This document shows, one piece after another, positions 48,046-59,749 of a stretch of DNA of 64,000 nt (its first letter is position 1; each line of letters opens with the position of its first letter). This DNA is from Paraspadella gotoi. Taxonomy: Eukaryota; Chaetognatha. The stretch spans positions 9,563,308 through 9,627,307 of the forward strand of contig CM119271.1 in the NCBI GenBank assembly GCA_051294375.1, in the 5' to 3' direction. The notes below the pieces were generated by a model. The model was not told where the DNA came from, did not search any database, and saw only the letters and a list, made by a program, of their open reading frames with translations. A program made the translations under genes and the position numbers.

Positions 48046-48990
48046 GCCTTAGTTGACACAACTGACAACACTTTTTCCTGTTAGCTTCTCGACTCTCTCT
48101 TTGAAAAACAATGACAACGGAGACAACGGAAATGTCGGGAACCCCAACACAATCCTTAATGACCATGTGTATGGGTCGCCTTTGGGACCAAGGCCTCTCA
48201 TTGACCTTACCCAAAACGACGTGGTCATTATAATTGATGACGTCGTCGCCACTGTGGACATTAGAGGGGAGAATGACAATTACCCTCAATTCCCCAGTCT
48301 GACAATGAACACAGATGTCATGTCGACCAGCCGCCCAATCATCAGCGATGCTGTTGCTGTTGTCGTAAACGTGGGGGTGCCCGATCACGAGGAAGACCAA
48401 GAGGAAGCGGGAGGAGGGGCGGGAGGCAACGCCAAGAGCCCCGACCTATTGCGCCCAAGGGCGCAGCCACTGAGGGCAGCCCCACCTACCTCTTACTCAA
48501 ATCGGGTAAATAAACAAACAAATGGACGTAGGCAAAGAAACAAATTTATTAATTGAAAAGATTAAACTTTTCTTTCTAGGGAATTTCGATCTTCATTGTC
48601 GGGACCACGATGGAAGCCATACTGGCATTGGCGACGGTGGCGTTTTGCCGATGTCAAACTCGACGGCTTCCGATCGGGGACCTTGATTCAGGTCATGACG
48701 ACGACGACGATGATGAGGACCTCACCCGACCAAAGCAGAAAGCGGCGGCATGGAAAACAGAGACAAAAACAAAATGGAAAGCGACTACAAAAGGACAGGG
48801 GGCGACGATTATGACAATGGCGATGACGATTGTGTTCCCAAGCCTTTACCTCCAGGATCTGATACTTATCCGTAGTTTGTTATATATTATTGATTGTTTT
48901 ATTTTAGTTATTGTTACCTTTCAAACTTTGGAATTAAAATTATATTTTATCGGACAAAATACTTTTTTCCGGAGAAGAGAGAGTCTCAGC
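48046..48990 (+). other. Uncharacterised open frames, possibly spliced
   Basis: A 167-codon frame at 48,053-48,556 (MTQLTTLFPVSFSTLSLKN, then VVIIIDDVVATVDIRGENDN) ends at an intron-like 'ttttctttctag' and is followed by a frame with a possible membrane segment (TTMEAILALATVAFC) and an Asp run (48,610-48,860). Neither is recognised. They lie between the reverse-transcriptase fragment and the next open frame and may be further pieces of one element. Confidence 0.35.
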
Positions 48991-49851
48991 AGTGCAGGCG
49001 CTGCGACGCAGCTGCCTTTTTAACAAATCTTGGGTGCTTGGGGAGGAACGCGTGGCCAGGCCGCCTAGCCCTGTCACAGACTCTGACTCGGATTTGAGCG
49101 ACGACGAAAAGCTGCCCTTGGAGAAGGTGATGGGCGATGACGCCAAATCGATGGCCGACGAGTCGAAGGAGGTCGTGCCTCTTCTGAAAAAAGTGTGGTT
49201 TGGCCTGATTAGAAGGATAAACCTGCTGCCGTCCATACCAGCGCAAAGGGTCGTCGATGGCCTTCTCGTTAAGACGACGGCGACTACGATTTACTTAAAA
49301 GAAAGAGAATGGCCGTTCATGCTGGAGGGCGAGCTCCCACGATTTTTAAGCATGAAGCGGGACAGGAGCGCTGACTGCGAAATTTTTTTTGAAGACCACT
49401 TATTTCCAGTCATCAAAGTTCCACCAATGGATTCGTTATTAGATTTCATGGACCATCATCCGCGAAGGGTCTACCAAGTGCAAACCCGACCATTTTTCTG
49501 TCGGAGGAACGAGGTTGTTTTGCAGCGACGTCGGGCAATGCCTTGGCATTGGGATGACTCATCGATTGATCGCTACAAAAATACGCACCGATGGCTTCAC
49601 GCGACGAGATAAGGACAAATTTGGAGGCGTGGCGCACGCCGGATTTAGTAAGGGAAAACGACGTCGTCCAGGCGAGGGTGCGCAAAGCGATAGGAACGCC
49701 GCTGGCGGGCAGATGGTGCCGGAAGTGCAGAGTTTCAGAGCACCATGCGGTGCACTCGAAGGATGGGCTTAAGTACAATTTCCAATGTACTAAGCGTGGC
49801 CGACCGATCGTGGACGAAGAGACGACAAGACGTGAGTTGATCAAAAACTAA
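48985..49851 (+). CDS. Unidentified element protein with zinc-ribbon-like cysteines
   Basis: A 206-codon frame at 48,992-49,612 contains an acidic patch (DSDSDLSDDEKLPLEKVMGD), PSIPAQRVVDGLLVKTTATT and LFPVIKVPPMDSLLDFMDHH. A second, overlapping frame at 49,591-49,851 continues with ASRDEIRTNLEAWRTPDLV and WCRKCRVSEHHAVHSKDG...YNFQCT. If the overlap is a frameshift the whole is one protein of about 285 residues with a C-terminal C-x2-C...C zinc-binding segment. In another frame the 5' end reads QQCRRCDAAAFLTNLGC, and this end is duplicated at 53,735-53,830, so it is repetitive. Family unknown; a mobile-element protein is likely. Confidence 0.45.
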
Positions 49852-49921
49852 TTAGACAGACTATGCATAGTTCAGCTCTCTATCCGTCATCTATTGAGGG
49901 TCACAGGTCACGTTACCAACA

Positions 49922-49970
49922 TGGTGTCAACGGTGGGATTCGAACCCATGCCTCCGAAGAGACTGGTGTC
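49922..49970 (-). pseudogene. 3' half of a tRNA-Leu-like gene including CCA
   Basis: The minus strand reads the 3' side of an anticodon stem (CCAG), a long class II variable arm (TCTCTTCGGAGGC), T-arm GGTTCGAATCCC and acceptor end ...GTTGACA followed by CCA. Because CCA is normally not encoded, this came either from reverse transcription of a tRNA or from a retroelement primer-binding site; the plus strand reads TGG then 46 bases complementary to the tRNA 3' side, directly after a sequence ending AACA. Confidence 0.55.
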
Positions 49971-50129
49971 GTAATTAAAATTTCAAGAATAAAAGTAAAT
50001 TCATTAAATGAATAGACAAGTAAATAGAGTAAACAAATAGATGAGGCTTGTATATTAGGTCTTTATATTTAATTAAGATTTTAAATCAATATTAAATATA
50101 TTTTAGATTGAGACAATGACATTTTATGT

Positions 50130-50880
50130 CTTACTGACATTTCAATGTCTTGGTGATCATTTTATTTCGTTCTTTTAGCCATGGACCTACTCAAGGATAT
50201 CCATGAGGTTCCAAGTGAATCCCATCACATACAAATCTTAAGGCAATTGTTGGTTTGTTTAACCAACTTTCTTCACACTAAGGAAGTCTCTTGGCTCCGC
50301 AAGGTGATATTAATTCATCATGTGGAGCTAGGTTGCGTACGCAAAAAGACTTCCTGTGGAAACAGCGTCGGTCAAAATGGAGAAACTCCATACTGACCGA
50401 TGTAATGCTCTTCCAGAGCTGGTATGGAATACAGGAAAAAGAAATTCAGTAAGTCTTTTGTTTAATTTTTAACCAGAACAAAGTGAACAACAAAATTTTC
50501 TTTCCAGCAACAAATTTGCACGTGTCATCCGAAAAAGGACTGTTCAAGAGCAAATTTTAACAATTTCCTCTTATTAAAGGACCTAAGGAAGTTGGAATTC
50601 GAAATGGATTTAATAAAATCAGGGGAGAGATATTATTTGGGGATTCTGAACAACATGTTGGTTGTGGGGCCCTGTTGATTACAATTTATCTTCCTTACCA
50701 AGAAAGTACCAGAGGAAGAAAACTTTTATATCAAGAAGGGCTCCATTATACTCTTGGTTACATTTTTGAAAGGTTGAGGTTTTCAACCTCAAATCCTCCC
50801 AGAAAAATTATTTATGATGGTTCTGGTGCGAAATTGATCAAGAGTATACCAACCAAACCATGATGCTTAGCAGGATTCCA
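50130..50880 (+). pseudogene. Degenerate transposase-like fragment
   Basis: Pieces in several frames read MDLLKDIHEVPSESHHIQIL (50,181), then a broken stretch, then YLPYQESTRGRKLLYQEGLH and NPPRKIIYDGSGAKLIK (50,675-50,863). The last motif resembles the (I/V)-(I/V)-Y-D-x-(A/S)-C-x-L segment of KDZ-type transposases, with Gly in place of Cys. A shorter relative of the middle part (ERFKSKFEQLPVIKGKEW, then a second-frame continuation) lies at 53,100-53,290. The family assignment is tentative. Confidence 0.35.
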
Positions 50881-50939
50881 ATTCCAATTAAAGGTAATCT
50901 TTATTTTCAAAATGAAATTAAAAAGGTTTTTGTGCCAAA

Positions 50940-52510
50940 TTTAGTGGAGAAAACGAATATCACAATAAAAAATTTCCCTGAATGCTCTTGATGGATTTTC
51001 TATGCCAGTTTTTGTGTCGTACCACTTCCGGTTTTAAAAAATCAAGATCTTTGGAAAAAAATAAGCTGTTATTCAGCCAGCATACTTAAATTAATCAAAA
51101 TAAAGTTATTATTAACCTTATTACTAAATTTTTTGTTGTGGTTTATAAATAAGGTTAAAAAATTATTTTTACGAAAGATTTTAAATTAGAAATTATTAGT
51201 TTTTTTAAGCCAAATCGTCCTGACCAAATTACTCTACCAATTCTAATAATATTTTTTAAGAAAGTATGATTTGGTTATACAAATAGAACTCTCTAAGGGA
51301 TTTTTAATATTTAATTTTTAGGCCAAGATATTAGCCTTTAAAGGTTTGCCAAATGATGCAAAAAGAAAGTAGCAAATTAGATAGAAGGCGCCTTGGCCTT
51401 TGTGGCAAGCCTCCCACTCAACCTTAACCCTAAACCTTTCCTCCAACCTAAACCTTAGCCCAGGCCTTTTATTCATTTGCAAGCCTCAACCCTAATCTTA
51501 ATGTCCCTAGTACAAGCCTTTCTTAGCTAGATAACAGCAATATTATCTTTTGGCGAGGTTGCCATGATTAAGTATTGCGATTTTTCAATTTGGACAGGCT
51601 CAGAAAAGGACAGGAAGCTTGGGTTAGGGTTAGGGAAGGAAATTAAGGATTAAAGTTTGGTCTTATTGATGGCCAGGAGGCAGGGATGCCTCAGTTGAGG
51701 CTCAGAGGTGAACCTCAGGCTGAGGTGAGGGTTGGTGGAGAGGCTCTGGAGTGATGCAGGGTTAGGGATCTGGCATGAGGCCTAGGTTAGGGTTAGGGCT
51801 AAGGAAGTGGCTCTCTGCAGATGTCACCAGCCTGGGAAACTGGTTAGGGTTTGGATCAAGGACCGGTTTGGGGTGAAAGTTGAGCAGGAAGTACACTAGC
51901 TTGGGTTAAGGTTAGGAGAGAGGCTGCTCAGGTTAAGAAGCCCATGTTAGGGTTAGGGCAAGGTTAGATATCCCAAGCCAGGGAAACTGATTAAGATTAA
52001 GGTTTTGTTCAGGGCCCAGTTTAGGATTAGGGTTTAGGGAAAGGCTTGCTCGCTGCAAAGGCTAAGTCGCCTTCCATCTAATTCGCTACTTTCTTTTTGA
52101 ATTACCTGGTAAACTTTTTAAAGGCCAATATCTTGGTTTAAAGATTAAAGATTTAAAATCCCTTAGACAGTTCTATTTGTTTAACCAATAGTAAAATTTA
52201 ACTAAAATTAGTTGAGTAGTTTGGTCAGGGCTGTTTTGGATTAAAAAAATTATGAATTTTTAACTTGAAGCCTTTTGTAATAATATTTTTATAACCTTAT
52301 TTATAAACCAAAACAAAAAATGTAATATAAAGGTTAATGGTAACTTTATTTTGATTAATTTAAGTATGCTGGCATAATAACAGCTTATTTGTTTCCAAAA
52401 ATCCTGAATTTTTAAAACGGGAAGTGGTTCGACACAAAAACTGGCGTGAAAAATCCATAATGGACATCCAGGAAAATCTTTTATTGTGATATTCGTTTTC
52501 TCTACTCAAT
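50940..52510. mobile_element. Foldback element, 1.57 kb with ~460-bp inverted arms
   Basis: The block from 'gtggagaaaacgaatatcac' (50,945) to 'gtagcaaattagatagaagg' (51,389) recurs inverted from about 52,065 to 52,508, with conserved landmarks such as 'cagtttttgtgtcg', 'taacagcttatt' and 'gccaatatcttggtttaaag'. The central 660 bases are rich in GGTTAGGG / CCCTAA-like units in both directions (plus-strand CCTAA type left, TTAGGG type right). No open frame for a transposase. It was inserted within or beside the degenerate transposase-like fragment. Confidence 0.75.
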
Positions 52511-52514
52511 TTGG

Positions 52515-53990
52515 CACAAGAAGCTTTGCAGGTATCAGGAACTTTCATAAATGTATGATATTTCTGGGAGCTCTCACCCAAGTCCATAATCCTGAACACT
52601 CTGGCGAGCTCCCCGCAAAAAGAAAAAGAAACCCTACCATCTCCACCGCTTTTACCGGAAACGATGCAATGGGAGGCGACGACCCCCTACACCCGTCACC
52701 AAAAGCTTGACGACGCCCACTGATGATATTAAAGGACCTAAGTGGGCGTCTCCATTCGGGGGGGAGCACAAGATAGACGGGCGGTAATCGCCGGAGTCTT
52801 CCTCCTCCCGACTCTCCCCGCTCGCCTCTCGGAATTCTTCTCCTCATCCTCCTCCTCCCATCACCCCCTCCTCCTCATCCCTACGGACGATCCTCGGGAG
52901 CGGGTCAGAGATAGTCGTGCTCCATCGCCCATTGATACCTCACCTCTCCTCCCTCTCCCTCTTATTTTGTACTTACCTGTCCTTATACCAGTTTGCCGTG
53001 ACAATATACCTTACCCTTTACTTCTTAGTCTCTCTCCGCTAGACCCTAGTCAGATACTCTCTTCCTCTAGCTACCTAACCAGTAACCACCCATTCAGCCA
53101 TCCTAAAAAGGAACGTTTCAAAAGCAAATTTGAACAACTTCCTGTTATTAAAGGAAAAGAGTGGATCCAAAGAAGTTGGGATTCGAAAAGGTTTTAACAA
53201 CCTCAAAGGACCGATATGGTTTGAGGACTCTGAGACAGAACAACATCTCGGCAGCTGGGAAAAGAATACAAGGATGGCCATTGTTTACAGGAGATTAAAC
53301 TCATATACCTTGTTATATTCCTTTCATTTCAAAACGATTATTAGGAAAAAAAAAACAGATTTTTGTGTTCACAACGATTTTATTGACAGTTTAGATAGTG
53401 GTCAGATGTTTCGCAACGGCGAAAAGGGAGACAACGGCGGCGGCGGCGCGGTGGCGGGGGCGGCGGCGGCGCGGCGGCGGCGGCGACGACTGAACCCGCG
53501 AGCCATTACCCCCAGGAGCAGACTATTATCCTTAATTATTATATTTTTCAATATTACCACCATTTTACATCCCTGTTTATTTACTCCAATTATAGTTATC
53601 TCTTTTTTTTTAACATTGAATTAAAGTTATATAAAGAAAAACATCGATTTGGGAAACAGTGCTAATTTTATTTAGACCATGCATTCAAACTACTCGGTGC
53701 ATGAGATGACACTTAACAATGAATTAAAGTTATATTTTTAATCGGACAAAATACCTTTTTACATGATAAGCAAGAGTCAGCAGTGCAGCCGCTGCGGCGC
53801 AGCTGCCTTTTTTTAACGAATCTTAGCTGAGCCAGAGTCGAGATCAAAGTCTGTCATCATACTCTCAGGAAAATTAAAAGAACAAAGAGCCGAATAAATC
53901 ATTTGAAAGGATTGGAGGCGTGGGAGGCGTCACCCTCGTCATTCATCACGGATCGCCGAGACGGACTTCGTCAGGGCCAATGAATAAATG
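52515..53990. other. Repeat-derived DNA with fragments of neighbouring elements
   Basis: Contains a relative of the 50.5-kb fragment (53,100-53,290), a degraded hammerhead-family copy (53,315-53,425, 'acaacgattttattgacag' and 'cagatgtttcg' only), a GGC-rich patch (53,430-53,490) and a second copy of the 48.94-49.03-kb sequence (53,730-53,830). No intact gene recognised. Confidence 0.5.
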
Positions 53991-54150
53991 AAAAAAATAG
54001 TGGCATCTCTCATCAGTGATGCCAACAACCACAGCCATGCTGACTGCTGGCAACTGCATCCTGAAAAACGCCGACAGACGAGTTGGAAACTCTCCTCCCA
54101 CATTTTCTAAATCATCTTCGCCTCCATCCTTCGCTGCGACGCCGACGACG
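53990..54150 (+). pseudogene. Gag zinc-knuckle relic
   Basis: The plus strand encodes HSHADCWQLHPEKRRQTSWK, corresponding to the second half of the zinc knuckle and following HPEKR of the gag fragments at 46.2 and 47.5 kb. The first two Cys are lost. Confidence 0.55.
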
Positions 54151-54689
54151 CGCCCAATGAAACCGGAAGTGCGCAGGCCGATGAAGCTCCACGCCCACTC
54201 ACCACAACTACAACTACCAAAATGGGAGTAACCACAACCACTGACACTATAATGATGATAACCACTACTATGGCTTTCACATACAGTGTACTCATACAAA
54301 CTGGTGCACGCATGCATTTTGCATGCAGAAGCGTACACTTACAAATCTTATACATGTCTTATTTGGCTAAAAAGAGAGTGAATGGCATCACTGTTATTTC
54401 TGTCTCTCTCTCTCTCTCTCTCTCGCTCTGTCTTATAAATGAATAAATGAGAGAATGAAAAAAAAGGTAGAGAAAAAAACAAACAAATAATTAGGATGCA
54501 CCAGTCTGAATGTAATAAAAAATGAATAAATGACAAAAAAATTAACAAATGTTAAATATTGAAGACGAATGAAAAACATGAAAAAAGAAACGAACAGAAG
54601 AATAGAATAAAATGATTTGTCATCTTATGATATGAAATGATATGTGATAATCACAAATTAAAAGATTCATCATGACTTATCATCTTATT

Positions 54690-54965
54690 AGCTGCTTTCC
54701 GCTAAATTATCGCACGCAGAGCCGACATTGTTTGCTCAATCTTGTTTCTGTTGATATTTTGCGTAATGTGTTAGAAATCAAAAAGCCACTGGAAAGGGGG
54801 TCATTGAGAATTGTTGGGGTTGGGGTAGGGGACCTTGGGATGTTGGGGTCGACTGTTATTAAATGTAAAGTAAATAGTTTAGCAAAAAGAGTAATTTTTC
54901 ATGTAGTTAAAGAAAAGAATATTTACATTCTTAGTTTAAAGGAAAATGGAATTACACGGATTTAA
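54690..54965 (+). pseudogene. Retroelement protease-like relic
   Basis: The end of the 97-codon frame reads SLRIVGVGVGDLGMLGSTVI, then KRVIFHVVKEKNIYILSLKE. The pattern G-x-G-D-L-x-x-L-G-S...F-H-V-V resembles the C-terminal half of gypsy-type proteases, but there is no DTG active site in the window upstream, so only a fragment remains. Confidence 0.4.
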
Positions 54966-55360
54966 AATGGGGGTGAAATGAAAAGATCAAATACTGTGGC
55001 TTAATTAATAATTATAATTATAATTTTTAGCGACTTCAAATTTTGCAACGTCAAATTTTAAACGTCAGGGAATTATCTAATTAATAAAATGATAAAATAT
55101 CAATCATAGTGAGTCGGTTAAGAATAATAACAAATCTTTTCATTTCATTTCCGATTTTAAATCCGTGTATTTTCCACGTGACATTAGACATAAAAAAAAA
55201 AAAAACTGTTTCGTGTCAACAACAAAATGGTTAAGATATCTTGAATTGGTGAAATTCCGTCAGGAGCGGCGGCTGAAGCGGGCTGCGGCGGCTGAAGCGG
55301 GCTGAAGCGGCCACGGGAGCGGAAACGGGCGCGGAGGTGGAACCGTAGGAGAGGACAACG

Positions 55361-56347
55361 TCAACGCCACGGCGGCGTTGCGCACTCACTGGAGTCGAAC
55401 ACTGGAGGAACATAAATTTTATTTGAGTGAACAAACAAAGATATTTAGGCGCGAGATTGAATAAAAAAAAATATTTTGCTTGTATTGTTTAGGGAACAGT
55501 ATTATTAATTACAATATATTTATAGTAATATCCTTAAAAAAGAATAAATTTTAAAAATAATTTTCAAAAATATTTTATGAAGGATTCTGATTCTCCATAA
55601 AAAGTTAGATTAAAAATATAAAATATGTTATTAAAAAATTCAATGTCTTCAGCGTCAAAAATAGGAAAAAAATGTTAAAATTCTTTACTTTTTCACGCTC
55701 TGTAGTAAAAAGTAACAACTTTTTATCATATAATAGTTTTAGTCATTTTTTGCAGCTTTAACCTAAAAATATCATAAAACATATTTTTAAAAAAGTTTTT
55801 CTTTTTTTTTTCCGGCGAATCCGAAACTGTTCTTAAAATTGAAAAAAATATGATTTTGAAATTTTATGATTTTATAAGGATATTACTATAAAGAAAAATT
55901 TTAAAGAAAGTACTCACGCGGTGGTGAAACAGAGGGAGATGGCGATGGCGCCGCTACCGGCGTCGTCGGCGTTGGCGGCGTCAGCGGAGATGGCGGCGCA
56001 CGCGGGAACGCCGCGGCGTCCCTTGAATAGGCGTTTGCTACGGATAACGCAAACAGCTGCATTCTCTGCGACATCTGCAGCATCATCGCCAACATCGGAT
56101 CAAACTCCGGACTGATCTGGTCGGTCGAAGTCGACGCGGACGGCGGCGTCGTCTGCGGCGTCTGTGGCGACGGCGGCGTCGTCTGCGGCGTCTGTGGCGA
56201 CGGCGGCGTCGTCTGCGGCGTCTGTGGCGACGGCGGCGTCGTCTGCGGCGTCTGTGGCGACGGCGGCGGCGGCGGCGGCGGCGGCGTCGCCGTCGATACC
56301 TTTCCCGGCGGAGCCGGTTCTCTCGTCGTGTTGTCGTTGTTGTTCAT
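55361..56347 (-). CDS. Pro/Thr-rich small protein with tandem repeats, 156 aa, 2 exons
   Basis: Exons 55918-56347 and 55361-55401 join in phase (CCG C / TG TTC) and end at TGA. After MNNNDNTTREPAPPGK come nine prolines and four or five copies of a ten-residue unit SPQTPQTTPP, encoded by a 30-base GC-rich minisatellite. The following stretch FDPMLAMMLQMSQRMQLFAL is a Met-rich amphipathic helix, then SVANAYSRDAAAFP and a Pro/Ser-rich end. No signal peptide. I do not recognise the family; the Met/Gln-rich helix after a Pro-rich head recalls the N-terminus of retroelement Gag proteins, but there is no further evidence for this. The donor GTGAGT is strong. Confidence 0.55.
56115..56285 (+). repeat. 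30-bp GC-rich minisatellite
   Basis: Four to five units of 'ggcgtctgtggcgacggcgg' extended to 30 bases, followed by (GGC)n, lying within the coding exon of the Pro/Thr-rich protein. Confidence 0.92.
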
Positions 56348-56349
56348 TT

Positions 56350-59030
56350 TTTTTTGAGTTTGAGAAAAATAACAAATGAAGGAAGTAGGCGCGGTTTATT
56401 GTGTATTTATTTATTCAAATAAAGGAGAAGATAACGATAATTGAGGGAGATTATGATGATTAAAACGATGCTTCAAAATGCAAAAGTAAATAAATTCGGG
56501 AACTTGGGAATTTTCGATGTGAGTTTCTTGAAGGAAAGTTGAAGACTGCCTCGTTTCTTCTCTCATCTCTCTCCCGTCGATTCCGCGAGGGAAGCCGCCT
56601 CCCCGATTGGTCGAGAGAGAAGCCTCCTCTCTGATTGGTGAGATGAAAAGCCAAAAAAGCCAAACGAGACGAGCGAGACAAGCGAGACAAGCGAAACAAG
56701 CTACCTGATCAATCCGTTTCCTGCAATGTCACCCCCAAGATTATGTTTCGAAGACAGAAAACGAAAGTAGTAGTTTTTCAAATGTTGAGTAAAGCTTGAA
56801 AGGTTCTCTTTTATACCGAAGAAGAATGAATTATTTCACAAAGTAATTCAACCGCAAAAGAAATAAACGAATATTACGAAACGGAATGTCGGCAAAAACA
56901 CGTGGAAAAAAAAGTTCCTGTTTACACGGTCACTAGGCAACGATCTTGTAAGACAAAGAGAAAGAACGACAAAACGAAAGAAATAAAGAAATAAAGAAAT
57001 TCATAGGTTAAGAAATGGAATCTCTGGCCAAAACGCGAAGAAGGAAGTTCACTAGAAAAGCGTGATGATAAGTAAATAATTTGAGATAAAGAAATGTTCG
57101 TCATTTCAAAAAAATTCGCAACGGTTTTCCCACCGGTAGCCGGTTTATACGGTTACTACCTGTGGTGGCCAGGAAGAGAATGAAAAGTCAAATAGCAAAG
57201 CTAAAAGAGACAGGATTTCAGAAAGGGGTGAAATAGTAGATACGGCAGAGGGGGCGGAGAGAGAGTTGCTCGGGAATCTCTCATTCTCTCTCTTTCTTTC
57301 TCTCTCTCTTCTTTCCTCTCATCATTTTGTAAATTGATGTAGCTTTAGGAGCACAATGTAGTCGGTTTCCTGTAGCTGTTTCCTTATGCAAATCATCTCT
57401 CTCTCTCTCTATCTCTCTCTTTCCTCTCGACGGACCGTCAGTGATAAGCGATCACCTCATTCTTATTTTTAGCTTCTTTTGGTCTCTGTTTTTGTGACAG
57501 CGATCAATTATTCAAAACCCGCGTGTATTTTATAGAATATTTTAAATGTTTTTAAAGAAAATTATGTGAATTATGTCAAAGTCAGAGGCAGATAGCTTAT
57601 TATATTAAATGAATGGATAATTTTTATATTGGTTGTCCCAAATTAATACAAATGAAAGAAAGAAGAAACAAAGGAAAAAATCTATTTGAAAAGAATAGAA
57701 ACGCAAAGTCCGGACAAAACACGTGGAAAAAAAAGTTCTGTTTTCGCAGTCATTAGGCAACGGTTTGAAAGACAGAAAAACAGAAGAAAGAAAGAAGTTT
57801 GAGCAAACAATGTCGGATCTGTCCACGATCATTAGCGGTAACCGGTAATTAATTAATTAATTAAATATTATAAAGTATGCATAACTAAATAATAATTTAA
57901 TTAATAAATTAATTAATTTGATCCAAAATGTTTGTTTTAAGGTCTTTTTGTCACTGACCATGACAAAAGCAGCGACGACGATAATGGGGACGATGACAAT
58001 ATAATGATTGACTTAAATTGATTGATTGATTAAATAATTAATTAATTTATAAATAAATTGATTGATTAAATAATTATTAATAGATAACTAAATATATTGA
58101 TGAATAATTAATTAATTGATTTATTGACCGATTAATTATTTAATAATTAATTGACTAATTGATTAATTAACTGATTAATTATTGAGAATTAATACATCTT
58201 GCATTTATATTTAATATAAAAAGAAAAAGAAGCATAATCAATTAATGAAACAGGTTTTTTGTTTTTTCCATTTAAACTCATTTCCACTTAGACAATTCCA
58301 ACGAAAATTGATTCCAGCTTAAAACACACATACCCACATACAAAATTCAAGTCAATCAACCCGTCCACTAATGAGTAATTGGCGTTCAAATAGTAAAATA
58401 GATTTTTTTGTTTTTTCACTTAAACACATTCCACTCGCATGATTTCATTAAACTTTTCATACAACTCAATCACACACTAAGGGGACGGACAGATGACGAA
58501 TGGACGGACAGACAGACTGATGGACGGACATTTTTTTTTTGCATATTTATCATAATCGAATTCTGACATGATATATATAGTGCCTGACAATATTGAGGGG
58601 TGACCGACGGACCGACAAGGGATTATAGAGTCGGAATCTGCTGATAAGCAGATCCGACTAAAACAGAATATTAAAAAAATACTGCAATCATTATTAATCA
58701 TAAAATTGTTAGTCATTCAATTAATCACTGAATCAATCAATTTTCAATGAAATAAATAAATCGGGAAAATACATGAATGAAAATATCTATAAATCAATAA
58801 ATAATCAATTAAGTCATTAAATTAAGCACCGAATTCATTATTAAATCAATCAATCTCGGGACGAATAAATTAATTAAACAAATCAAATAAAATCAACGAA
58901 ATTAATAAAAACGAATCAACTGATCAACCAATCATTCGAATCAAATCGTTTGAACCATAAGTCAATTAATCTAATGAACGAACCAATCAATCAATTAGAG
59001 AGATAGTACACACATCAATCGAATCAATCC
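56350..59030. other. Intergenic region rich in simple repeats
   Basis: CT-rich patches at 57,285-57,320 and 57,395-57,425, a relic of the ~250-bp dispersed repeat at 57,570-57,650, and long AATTAATTGATT / AATCAATCA tracts at 57,840-58,200 and 58,690-59,040. A near-duplicated block ('acaaaacacgtggaaaaaaaag') occurs at 56,895 and 57,715. No exon recognised. Confidence 0.5.
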
Positions 59031-59044
59031 ATCAATCGATAACG

Positions 59045-59260
59045 CCCTCCCCACCTGACTCTCGAGGACAAAACGATGGAATGTACGAGAATGGAGACGG
59101 TCTTCTCTCGACTGTCGTTCTCTTCTCCGCCGCGTCGACGTGCGATCGCCGAGTCCTGACGATCATCTGGCGGTGTGCCGGAGGTGGAGGGGGGGAGAAG
59201 AGATCAGTGAGGAGAGGACCGGACCGACCAGTCTCGAAGATTTACCAATCGATCGCAACA
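59045..59260 (-). CDS. Possible exon, unidentified
   Basis: A GC-rich stretch on the minus strand bordered by a possible acceptor and by the donor GTGGGG near 59,058. One frame reads ENDSREKTVSILVHSIVLSS. No family recognised. It could be a downstream exon of the PICK1 gene's neighbour or a false positive. Confidence 0.2.
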
Positions 59261-59749
59261 TTTAGTACTCGACGAGTAGAAGTCTTGACGAACTGAATGA
59301 TCGAGAATGTAATTTCAAGTAATTGATCTAACTGCTCGACCAACCAACTAGACATGACTGACTAACCAAATAAGCAACGACCGACCAACTCGCTGAGAAT
59401 TTTGACAATCGATAAACTGACAAAAAATTAAAATACGAACAACCTATGAACCGATCAAGTTCTGATGATTGATCGATCATTAATTTAAAGACAGAATAGC
59501 TTGACTGACTGACAAACCATTCTGCAACAACCATGGATTCACTTGACAATTAAATGATTGATCAAAAAAAACTTTAAAACTAATGATTGAGTCTTAAAAA
59601 TTGATCGATTGATTGTAAAATTTAAATGCCAACCAATTGACCGATCGAAGCCCGTGGGTTCATGACGATTAAGCACGATCAAAGGGAGAATTTTAAGTTC
59701 ACGTCGACCTTCGGAATCTAGACGTGTGTACTGTCGAACCGAACGTTAA

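Noticed and set aside
48940-49236. Minus-strand frames of 86-98 codons
   Set aside because: Shadows of the plus-strand frame at 48,992-49,612.
56100-56375. Alternative frames Ala-Thr-Asp-Ala-Ala-Asp repeats
   Set aside because: Other frames of the 30-base minisatellite; the frame with a proper ATG and spliced second exon was preferred.
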